Source of the DNA: Trichomonas vaginalis G3 | Lineage: Eukaryota; Parabasalia; Trichomonadida; Trichomonadidae | DNA length: 64,000 bases | Direction of reading: 5' to 3' | NCBI RefSeq assembly: GCF_026262505.1 | Contig: NC_067206.1 | Span: forward strand, 13,698,205-13,762,204 | In this document: piece after piece, positions 40,530 through 46,937 of the stretch | Position numbering within the stretch: position 1 is the stretch's first letter | How the letters are laid out: each line of letters begins with the position of its first letter | The notes under the pieces: generated by a model | What the model saw: the letters and a program-made list of their open reading frames with translations, nothing else | Told to the model about the DNA's origin: nothing | The model's database searches: none | Translations under genes and position numbers: made by a program

Positions 40530-40631
40530 GAATTCCCGAAAAGTGACACCCAAAAAGTGACACTTTCAATAGGGAGTAACACTTAAAAAGTGACAATTTA
40601 AAATTCACAATAAATAAAAATAATAAATTTT
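40530..40631. promoter_or_regulatory. Cluster of AAAAGTGACA boxes
   Basis: Three AAAAGTGACA boxes in 60 bp (40540-40600), plus a related AGTAACACTT. The reverse complement, TGTCACTTTT, holds the initiator-type TCACTTTT and faces back toward the 112-aa gene. The same box occurs in the ends of the GTGACA-box elements. Confidence 0.55.
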
Positions 40632-40740
40632 TTAGTCTATTAAATTATTCTTTTCTTTGAAATCCTCCAAAAATTCTTCGAAATGTTCTAAAATATAATC
40701 TGGAGAATTATAACAAAATTCATTAATTTCTAACAAAAAA
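40632..40740 (-). pseudogene. C-terminal fragment of an unknown Maverick B gene
   Basis: The minus strand reads LEINEFCYNSPDYILEHFEE and ends EKNNLID before a stop at 40632. The start side is lost at the A-run next to Maverick C. It may be the first gene of the missing half of B. Confidence 0.4.
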
Positions 40741-40761
40741 AAAAAAAAAAAAAAAAAAGGT

Positions 40762-40797
40762 AGTGGGGCTTCCAGGGGCTGCGCCCCTTCTAGCCCC
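40762..40797 (+). repeat. Left terminal inverted repeat of Maverick C with compensated hairpin
   Basis: AGTGGGGCTTCCAGG matches A and B. The inner stem is GGGGC/GCCCC here instead of GGCGC/GCGCC, so both arms changed together; the outer stem GGGGCT/AGCCCC is kept (40765-40797). Confidence 0.85.
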
Positions 40798-40917
40798 GAA
40801 GATGTTTAGTATAAATGAAGTTCTTATATACGGGTCTTCCAGGAGCTTTTCACAAATTATATATGTTTTCATGTTTTGTCAAGACTTCTTCGTAAAATCA
40901 GACAAAAATAATGTTTA

Positions 40918-40963
40918 GGGTAGAAGGTTAGATATAACCTCTTTTCTAACCTCTTTTCTACCC
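40918..40963. repeat. GGGTAGAA...TTCTACCC inverted repeat, subterminal in Maverick C
   Basis: GGGTAGAAGGTTAGATAT, then ...CTAACCTCTTTTCTACCC: two nested complementary pairs (GGGTAGAA/TTCTACCC and GGTTAG/CTAACC). Further copies at 52657-52703, 52816-52860 and, reversed, 53863-53908. Possibly a terminator or replication-related hairpin; inference only. Confidence 0.75.
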
Positions 40964-41048
40964 TCTTGAATTTTCAAGACTTCTTCGTACATGTTTTGTC
41001 ACTTTTCTGTCACTTTTCAGGAAAAAACATTTTTATTATATATATAAA

Positions 41049-41867
41049 ATGAATTTTACAAAACCACCGTTACCCTTCTTTGGAAATAAGAGTAGATGTA
41101 AAGATATTCTATTGAGAGAACTTAAGAAACTACCGAATGGTCTAACATTTGTAGACTTGTTCGGTGGAAGTTTCTATATATCTCATTTGTGCCATACAAT
41201 ATTTCCTGACTCAAAGATTATATGCAATGACTTCGACAACTATATGAACCGTCTCAAACATATACCAGACACAAACAAAATATTGAAAGAGTTAAAAGAA
41301 AAGATACCTATAGGTAAGATGGAACGTATACCATTAGATAAGAAAAATACTGTCAGAGAGGTTTTGAAAAAGGCAGAGTATATTGACTGGGATAGTATAT
41401 CTGCTAGACTATTATATAGTGGTGCTATAAGAGTTCATGACATTGAAACACTTATGTCAAAAGTTTTATATCTTAACTATACAAATGTTTTCAAAGAGAA
41501 CATAGAAAAATATATTGAGGGTATAGAGTTTGTGAGATGTCATTGGACAGAGTTGTATGAAAAATATAAAGACAAGGAAAATGTTTTCTTTATAGTGGAC
41601 CCGCCGTTCTATAACACATGGGATTTTCAATACCAAGTAGACTGGACTTTGAGAGACTCTTTAGAAACTTTAGACGTTTTACATAACCATCCATGCTTTT
41701 ACTTTACATCCGATAAAAGTGGTTTGGAAAGTGTCATGAGATGGTTAGAGGACATACATGACTATGAGTTTATATATGACAAGATAGAATATGAGAGAGG
41801 TCCTATAAACTGGAGAAAGTGTCATAACAAAGAAATTTTACTAGTAAGTAAATGTGGTTTGAAATAG
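41049..41867 (+). CDS. Maverick D12-class (Dam-like) adenine-N6 methyltransferase, 272 aa
   Basis: FFGNKSR at about residues 10-16 and FVDLFGGSFY at about 34-43 form the SAM-binding start of D12-class enzymes; the catalytic DPPFYNT lies at about 183-189. This fits adenine-N6 DNA methyltransferases (S-adenosylmethionine plus DNA adenine gives N6-methyladenine). First gene inside the left TIR. It could mark element DNA or counter host silencing (inference); N6-methyladenine is reported in Trichomonas. Looks whole. Confidence 0.9.
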   Translation: MNFTKPPLPFFGNKSRCKDILLRELKKLPNGLTFVDLFGGSFYISHLCHTIFPDSKIICNDFDNYMNRLKHIPDTNKILKELKEKIPIGKMERIPLDKKNTVREVLKKAEYIDWDSISARLLYSGAIRVHDIETLMSKVLYLNYTNVFKENIEKYIEGIEFVRCHWTELYEKYKDKENVFFIVDPPFYNTWDFQYQVDWTLRDSLETLDVLHNHPCFYFTSDKSGLESVMRWLEDIHDYEFIYDKIEYERGPINWRKCHNKEILLVSKCGLK

Positions 41868-41983
41868 GACTACTTGTTTTAGGTTTTTTCCATTGTGTCA
41901 TTTACTTATTTGACGTGGCAGAAAGGTACAGAGAATATGAAGATGAACCAATACCAGCAAATGTTCAGCATATGTACTCGTAA
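41852..41983 (+). CDS. Maverick 43-aa membrane peptide overlapping the methyltransferase end
   Basis: The ATG at 41852 lies inside the last codons of the methyltransferase gene in another frame (16-bp overlap). MWFEIGLLVLGFFHCVIYLF is one hydrophobic helix, then an acidic tail ending VQHMYS. Too short for usual gene calling; the length of the open frame and its clear TM/tail design support it. Confidence 0.55.
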   Translation: MWFEIGLLVLGFFHCVIYLFDVAERYREYEDEPIPANVQHMYS

Positions 41984-42006
41984 GAGATATTTTTATCTAA
42001 TATTAA

Positions 42007-42318
42007 ATGGACGCACAGAACTTAGCGAATGCACAGCAACCTGGACAACCAAACCCAGAGAATATTCCAAATGAAGTTAGAATACAAACTGCAATGGCAA
42101 ACTATGGTCAAGTGCCAACAGATGTACAAATGCAAACTGCCATGTCAAATGACGCTGCGTTAGGTTTGCCACCATGGTATGCAAATATGAGATGGAAAGA
42201 GTTTTATACAAACCCTGAAGTGGATATAAACAACTTTATGCAGATGACGCGAACACAGGAGTTGACCCAGAATATGTTTTCTACCAGAGGAGAAACAGAA
42301 TGTATGAGCTCCAGTTAA
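42007..42318 (+). CDS. Maverick 103-aa Gln/Asn-rich small protein, unknown
   Basis: MDAQNLANAQQPGQPNPENI, with an internal repeat (VRIQTAMANYGQVPTDVQMQ / QTAMSN) and a Trp-containing PPWYANMRWKEFYTNPE. Related coding-like sequence continues to about 42368 in another phase. No family recognised. Confidence 0.5.
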   Translation: MDAQNLANAQQPGQPNPENIPNEVRIQTAMANYGQVPTDVQMQTAMSNDAALGLPPWYANMRWKEFYTNPEVDINNFMQMTRTQELTQNMFSTRGETECMSSS

Positions 42319-42386
42319 AGAATGCTATGGAACTCAACAGGAAACGTAAGAGACTAGGCGGACATTAGATTTTTACATATAGTAAA

Positions 42387-42629
42387 ATGGGTTTCTTCAG
42401 TAAGATAGGAAACTTCTTTCGAAATGTTGGAAGAGGTATATGGAATGGAATAAAAACCGTCGGAAGAGGAATTTGGAACGGTGTCAAAAATATTGGTAAA
42501 AGAGTAGGTCAGTTCGTTGGTATTATACCTAAAGACCCTGAACCAGAAGAACAAGCTCCTGTTATACAACAGCCTGAACCTGCACCACAGTCTAGTTGGC
42601 AACCAAATCCAACACCTCAACCGTATTAA
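42387..42629 (+). CDS. Maverick 80-aa cationic amphipathic protein, lytic-peptide-like
   Basis: The N-terminal 45 residues contain a tandem motif (VGRGIWNGIKT / VGRGIWNGVKN) that would form a cationic amphipathic helix, after MGFFSKIGNFFRN. The rest is Pro/Gln/Glu-rich and ends PTPQPY. It resembles membrane-active entry peptides of non-enveloped viruses (such as the adenovirus pVI helix) by physical character only. Looks whole. Confidence 0.6.
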   Translation: MGFFSKIGNFFRNVGRGIWNGIKTVGRGIWNGVKNIGKRVGQFVGIIPKDPEPEEQAPVIQQPEPAPQSSWQPNPTPQPY

Positions 42630-42633
42630 AAAA

Positions 42634-43482
42634 TTATATTTTTACCGTTCGATAGTAGTTGTATATGAAACTAAGTTCTAAGTAAAACGCATGGTATAAT
42701 GGAATTATTCTTTTTCTTCCATCTGTAGTAAACCATACTTGAAAGTCTGAAATACTTCCACTCGGTGGTTCATATAACTTTGTAGGTTTTTCGTAAAAGT
42801 CATTTGCCAAGCATAAGAAAGAGTTTTGGGCGCCAGAAAATGAAGCATGAACAATAATAGCAGCTGGGTCGAAAACATCTTTAAATAAATATGGTTCATC
42901 TCTTGCATATCGACTGTAAATATTTGCTAAAGGAAGTTCGACTTTCTGATTTAACATTCTTTGCAAATAATACCATGACATTGCAGTGAATTCTGTATAT
43001 ATTTGTTCGTCTTTCTTTGGATTGTCTTCGTAGATTTGAAATGACACTTGTGAATTTTGTTTGTCATATACAATTCTCACATAAAGTGTGCTCTCGGTAT
43101 TTGCATATTCATCAGCATATTTTGCATAACATGAATTTATTTTATCTTCTATATTTTTTAACGCAGTCTGTAGAGAAGATGAAAGGTCAACTTGTATTAG
43201 CTCAATTTCTTCCCACATTTTTCGTTTCCCTTCAGATATATAATCTATATGAAACCTTACAATAAATGGAAAACTTTTATCTTCTACAGACACAAACTTC
43301 ATTCTACGAAAGCCAATAGCTTTTGTGACAGATGGGTCTCTTAGCCATCTTAATGGGTAGTCAAAACGATAGCCTTCATGCTTTACGGTCTCTGTCTCAA
43401 ACTTTTGACCGACATTAGTAAAAAGTTCATCTAATGGTTTAGTTGTAGCAACTCTTGAATTTTCTTTTTCTATTGGAAGCAT
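42634..43482 (-). CDS. Maverick 282-aa protein, minor-capsid candidate
   Basis: Beta-rich; late segments (ISDFQVWFTTDGRKRIIPLY, then HAFYLELSFIY) resemble the closing strands of a jelly roll, as in Polinton minor capsid/penton proteins. There is a second penton-like candidate at 57484-58268, so the assignment is open. Minus strand, separated from the fibre gene by only 18 bp. Looks whole. Confidence 0.5.
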   Translation of the reverse strand: MLPIEKENSRVATTKPLDELFTNVGQKFETETVKHEGYRFDYPLRWLRDPSVTKAIGFRRMKFVSVEDKSFPFIVRFHIDYISEGKRKMWEEIELIQVDLSSSLQTALKNIEDKINSCYAKYADEYANTESTLYVRIVYDKQNSQVSFQIYEDNPKKDEQIYTEFTAMSWYYLQRMLNQKVELPLANIYSRYARDEPYLFKDVFDPAAIIVHASFSGAQNSFLCLANDFYEKPTKLYEPPSGSISDFQVWFTTDGRKRIIPLYHAFYLELSFIYNYYRTVKI

Positions 43483-43500
43483 ATTTTATCTAGAATAAAA
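43483..43500. promoter_or_regulatory. 18-bp palindromic bidirectional start region
   Basis: The whole spacer between two divergent ATGs is ATTTTATCTAGAATAAAA, nearly its own reverse complement (centre TCTAGA). Both messages must start within these 18 bp or inside the other gene; trichomonad 5' leaders are known to be very short. Confidence 0.65.
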
Positions 43501-44757
43501 ATGTCGAAAGATATTGCTTCCATGAGAGAAATACAACACAACCGACAACTCATTGTGCAAGCTCTAAATAAGAACACAACAAACTTTTCAAACTATTCTA
43601 AGATATCTGAGTCATTGAAAGAAGGAAACTTAAAACTGACATTAAACCCAATGACAGATGAGTTTCTGTTTCAAGACAATAAGAACCATACTGTCTGTAT
43701 AAATCCAACAAAAGGAACTTTAAACGAGAAACCTATAGATGAACTTCTTTTGAAGGCAGATATTGACAACAAAGCTGACAAAGAGTATGTAGATGCAACA
43801 AGAGACTATATTCTCGCATGGACAGATAGAACATACCCACAAAAACACCATACACATAACATCTATGACGTAGATGAACTACCAGCAATGTTAGATGACA
43901 AAGTGGATAAAACATATGTTGACAATAAAATGTCAAGTGAAGTGACAAGAGCTGACAAAGAATATTCTAAAAAGACTCATACACACGATTTCTTCGCAAC
44001 TGTTGGTATAGAAAATATTGCAGGAACGGTTGAAGAACCTGATGGAACTGGTGGGGATGCATTGTATTGGAAACCTCCTAACTTTCCACAAGGTTTAACA
44101 TCGGAGGATGACATAACGACGATGAAATACACTAGATGTAGAAATGTCTATGTCATGGAGGATGAAAACAAAGTTAAATTCACTGCTCAAGATTTATATG
44201 ACAACAAAGCTGACAAAACATATGTTAACGATGAGTTAGATAAAAAAGCTGACAAAACATATGTTAACGATGAGTTAGATAAAAAAGCTGACAAAACAGA
44301 GCTTCAAACGTTAAAGACAGAAATGCTTCAAACATTATATCCTATAGGCTCTATTTATACGTCAATGAACTCTACCAGACCAGAAACAGTTCTGGGTTTT
44401 GGAACTTGGACTCAAATAGTTGACAGGTTTTTGTATTGTGCAAACTCTTCAAAGGAAACAGGAGGAAGTAAAACGATTTCAGGTGAAAATTTACCTGCGC
44501 ACAGTCACTACATAGATTTAAGTACATCTCAAGCAGGTTGGCATAAGCATAAATTTTGGGATTGGTCAGCAATGAAAAAAGGTAAAGGATATGATGTTAA
44601 AGACGACGTTCAGTTTGCTATAAATTGTTTCTGGGGTGACACTCAGGGAGATGGAAACCATACACATCGCGTTTCGGGATATACGCAAACAACGGGACAA
44701 AGTAAAGACTACATGCCACCTTACATGACAGTTTACGCATGGTATAGAAATGCTTAG
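43501..44757 (+). CDS. Maverick phage-type fibre protein with HxH motifs, 418 aa
   Basis: The N-terminal region holds coiled-coil repeats (NKADKEYVD, DKVDKTYVD and a duplicated KADKTYVNDELD). HTH motifs occur at HHTHNIYD and KTHTHDF. The C-terminal domain has YPIGSIYTSMNSTRPETVLG and FGTWTQIVDRFLY, then GGSKTI...LPAHSHYI, GWHKHKF, GNHTHRVSG and a final PPYMTVYAWYRNA, the layout of phage tail-collar/short tail fibre tips, in which HxH motifs bind metal (T4 gp12, gp37). Predicted receptor-binding spike. Its stop overlaps the convergent integrase stop by 4 bp. Looks whole. Confidence 0.85.
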   Translation: MSKDIASMREIQHNRQLIVQALNKNTTNFSNYSKISESLKEGNLKLTLNPMTDEFLFQDNKNHTVCINPTKGTLNEKPIDELLLKADIDNKADKEYVDATRDYILAWTDRTYPQKHHTHNIYDVDELPAMLDDKVDKTYVDNKMSSEVTRADKEYSKKTHTHDFFATVGIENIAGTVEEPDGTGGDALYWKPPNFPQGLTSEDDITTMKYTRCRNVYVMEDENKVKFTAQDLYDNKADKTYVNDELDKKADKTYVNDELDKKADKTELQTLKTEMLQTLYPIGSIYTSMNSTRPETVLGFGTWTQIVDRFLYCANSSKETGGSKTISGENLPAHSHYIDLSTSQAGWHKHKFWDWSAMKKGKGYDVKDDVQFAINCFWGDTQGDGNHTHRVSGYTQTTGQSKDYMPPYMTVYAWYRNA

Positions 44758-45713
44758 TCGTCATTTTCAACTTCTTTAGCATATTCGTCAGGAGTTGTCT
44801 TATATTTGTTAGGAACTGTCTTTGAAAGTATACCACCTTGAACTTTGACAAGTTTGAAACGAGGTCTGACAATAGTCGTTTTATCTTCTGCTTGCAGTCT
44901 GTACATTTTGCCATGTTTGCCTAAAACTTCATAATATTCTCTTGTATACTTTCTTCTATTTTTACGAACACGAACGTGAGTACCTGTCGAGTTCCCATTG
45001 TTGTCATAGTCAATAGTATTTTCATATGGGTCGCGTTTAGGTATTTCTATTTTTACTTTGTCACCTTTCTTAAGTTTGAAGCCTGGCATTCTTTCTTGTT
45101 TGTCTCTTTTGACTAAACTATTAAATATATAGTCTTTCTCTAAGTCGGGGTTGTTTTTCATTTCTTCGGGGGAGTGGTTTCCCAAACCTTTTTGTTTACG
45201 GCTATTGTAAATATTTAAAACTTGTCTCATCTTTGCCATGGAGAAATGTCTGTACTTGTCGTCATATGACATTTCATCTACCTCACCACCTTGTGGTTGA
45301 TTTAAGTCTCTTAAGATTTTTATACAACTGTCAATGACACCAAGAGCAGAATGGTTTTGGTCGACAATGAAATATTGGTTTACATTTTTTGAACGCAGAT
45401 AGTTTTTAATATCGTCTGATTTGAAAGAACTTTCACAGTCAGATGTCAGTTTTGTTGGATGGTATTTGTCAACGAATATTGTCAAAGCTGCTAAGATATC
45501 TAAAATATTTTTGGACTGTAATGGTATGGCTTCACAGTATCTTGTGTTTTGACCGACAAATATTAGCCAGTATGGTGGTCCATCTTCTCTATACCTCGGA
45601 ATGTTTTCCAAGATATCCATAAACCAAGCATTTGGTGTTGAACTAAAGATTTTTACCATGAGTGCTTTCTTTGTCGCTTTAGAAACATAGGGGTCCTTGT
45701 TTGGATTCGTCAT
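44754..45713 (-). CDS. Maverick retroviral-type (c-) integrase, 319 aa
   Basis: An RNase-H-like core with acidic positions D33 (WFMDI), D92 (LTSDCESSF) and, 35 residues further, D128 (HSALGVIDSC): the D-D-35-acidic spacing of Polinton integrases. A basic C-terminal region at about 215-300 (KKGDKVKIEIPKR, then VRVRKNRRKY) looks like an SH3-like DNA-binding domain. Expected to insert the element ends with a short target duplication. Divergent from the 133-aa gene across 17 bp. Looks whole. Confidence 0.88.
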   Translation of the reverse strand: MTNPNKDPYVSKATKKALMVKIFSSTPNAWFMDILENIPRYREDGPPYWLIFVGQNTRYCEAIPLQSKNILDILAALTIFVDKYHPTKLTSDCESSFKSDDIKNYLRSKNVNQYFIVDQNHSALGVIDSCIKILRDLNQPQGGEVDEMSYDDKYRHFSMAKMRQVLNIYNSRKQKGLGNHSPEEMKNNPDLEKDYIFNSLVKRDKQERMPGFKLKKGDKVKIEIPKRDPYENTIDYDNNGNSTGTHVRVRKNRRKYTREYYEVLGKHGKMYRLQAEDKTTIVRPRFKLVKVQGGILSKTVPNKYKTTPDEYAKEVENDD

Positions 45714-45730
45714 TTTTTAACCCATAAGAA

Positions 45731-46132
45731 ATGGGTTTATTTGGCGCATTAGCAGGAGTTGCATCCAGATTTTTGCCCGCAGTGGGAACAATAGCCAGAG
45801 GTGTATTTGGAGTTGGAAGGAAGATTTTGAGTACATTAGGTATACTTAAAGAGAAAGCACAACCTATTATACAAACTGTACAGAAAGGTTGGGATGTAGC
45901 ACGAGATGCAGCAAATCTTATTCCAAATCCTGAAACAAGAGGAAAAGTTCAAGGATGGATGGACAATGTAGGAAGACAAGCAGGAAACTATTATAACAAA
46001 GCAAATGACTACTATAACCAAGCAGGACACTATATGGACCAAGGTGAAAGATTCTTTAACAGAGGATATAACCATGCACAACAATGGGTAAACAATAACC
46101 AACCTCAACCGCCTCAAACGTGGGGAATGTAA
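45731..46132 (+). CDS. Maverick 133-aa protein with hydrophobic Gly-rich N-terminus
   Basis: MGLFGALAGVASRFLPAVGT, then ARGVFGVGRKILSTLGI, is a hydrophobic/amphipathic N-terminus like viral membrane-lytic factors. The rest is Tyr/Asn/Gln-rich (NKANDYYNQAGHYMDQGERF). Starts MG-F, like the 80-aa protein at 42387. Function inferred from character only. Looks whole. Confidence 0.55.
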   Translation: MGLFGALAGVASRFLPAVGTIARGVFGVGRKILSTLGILKEKAQPIIQTVQKGWDVARDAANLIPNPETRGKVQGWMDNVGRQAGNYYNKANDYYNQAGHYMDQGERFFNRGYNHAQQWVNNNQPQPPQTWGM

Positions 46133-46151
46133 AGTTTTTTACTGAGATGAA
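46133..46151 (+). promoter_or_regulatory. TTTTTACTGAGATGAAATG start motif, first copy
   Basis: TTTTTTACTGAGATGAA lies directly before the ATG at 46152. The same motif precedes the ATG at 46327, and TTTTTACTCATATGAAATG precedes the major-capsid-like gene start (60808, minus). A shared promoter, possibly for one expression class of genes. Confidence 0.55.
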
Positions 46152-46307
46152 ATGAACAATACAGCATTGAGACAAATGGGTTCAAGATGGATTTGTCGGC
46201 TTCCAGCAGTTACACAACCACGTGTTTGTCAAGTTCTTCCTATACCTCAGGAAGTTTTAGACCGACTTAAAAAACAACAACAACCAGTTGAAAACAAACC
46301 AAACTAA
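46152..46307 (+). CDS. Maverick 51-aa small protein, unknown
   Basis: MNNTALRQMGSRWICRLPAV, ending KKQQQPVENKPN. Precise TTTTTACTGAGATGAA promoter motif before the ATG and tight spacing to its neighbours (19 bp each side) support it. Function unknown. Confidence 0.55.
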   Translation: MNNTALRQMGSRWICRLPAVTQPRVCQVLPIPQEVLDRLKKQQQPVENKPN

Positions 46308-46326
46308 AATTTTTTACTGAGATGAA

Positions 46327-46542
46327 ATGACCGAAGAAGTTGAAACGGTAGATTTGACACCACAAACAAAAAGTTCAGAACCATTGTCAAAACCTGTCAA
46401 AGAACTTACAGATGAAGAGAAAAATTCAATAATAGAAAGTGCCAGGTCTGGAAATACAAACCCTAACTACAAAGTCACTTTTCATAGAAATGGAACGGCT
46501 AGTATCTCAAAAAAGAAACAGACCTCACAAATAAAATATTGA
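46327..46542 (+). CDS. Maverick 71-aa small charged protein, unknown
   Basis: MTEEVETVDLTPQTKSSEPL; mid-segment NPNYKVTFHRNGTASISKKK could be a short beta unit. Second copy of the TTTTTACTGAGATGAA motif before its ATG. Looks whole. Confidence 0.6.
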   Translation: MTEEVETVDLTPQTKSSEPLSKPVKELTDEEKNSIIESARSGNTNPNYKVTFHRNGTASISKKKQTSQIKY

Positions 46543-46557
46543 AGTCTGAAGGAGTTT

Positions 46558-46908
46558 ATGAGACAACAGATGGAAGTTTACTTCACCGACCAACAGTTCA
46601 TTATAGAACATCTCATTGACTTAGAGTCGAAATATTCTAAACTTTACAACAAACACAAAAAGTTGAAAGGAAAACAAAAACAAATGGCATATGATATTTA
46701 TGAAGATGTTGACGACACAACTGTTCCTGCAGGTGAGGTAAAGTCAGAGGAACCGAAAAGTGACGAAAAACCGATAGAAGAAGAGAAACCAAAAACTGAA
46801 GATAAACCAAAACCAAAGTTTAGTTTCCAAACTAAACCAAGTCAACCTTCATTAGCTGGTATGGGTTGGCGTCAAAGACTTTTGGCAGCAGGCGGTTATG
46901 TAAAGTAA
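46558..46908 (+). CDS. Maverick 116-aa coiled-coil protein with Lys/Glu/Pro tail
   Basis: MRQQMEVYFTDQQFIIEHLI, a short coiled coil (LESKYSKLYNKHKKLKGKQK), then an acidic Lys/Glu/Pro linker and a C-terminal GMGWRQRLLAAGG. Lies 29 bp before the polymerase start. Function unknown; an accessory or terminal-protein role is possible from position but unsupported. Confidence 0.6.
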   Translation: MRQQMEVYFTDQQFIIEHLIDLESKYSKLYNKHKKLKGKQKQMAYDIYEDVDDTTVPAGEVKSEEPKSDEKPIEEEKPKTEDKPKPKFSFQTKPSQPSLAGMGWRQRLLAAGGYVK

Positions 46909-46937
46909 AGAAAAAACATTTTTTTATTTTTATAAAA

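Larger units (their letters stand above)
28790..40740 (+). mobile_element. Maverick/Polinton B, truncated and patched fossil
   Basis: Left TIR at 28790, then the outward-facing gene, the giant coiled-coil gene, a 568-bp patch of other transposons where the capsid gene and half of the penton-like gene should be, then helicase, SSB-like protein, packaging ATPase and eight small genes up to 40529. The integrase, polymerase, fibre and methyltransferase side is missing; Maverick C begins at 40762. Most genes in 34313-40529 look whole and nearly identical to those of C, so this is a recent copy. About three breaks besides the missing right side. Confidence 0.9.

Noticed and set aside
40914-40963. 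Telomeric repeat (TTTAGGG)
   Set aside because: Only one unit occurs and it is part of an inverted repeat; no tandem telomere array.
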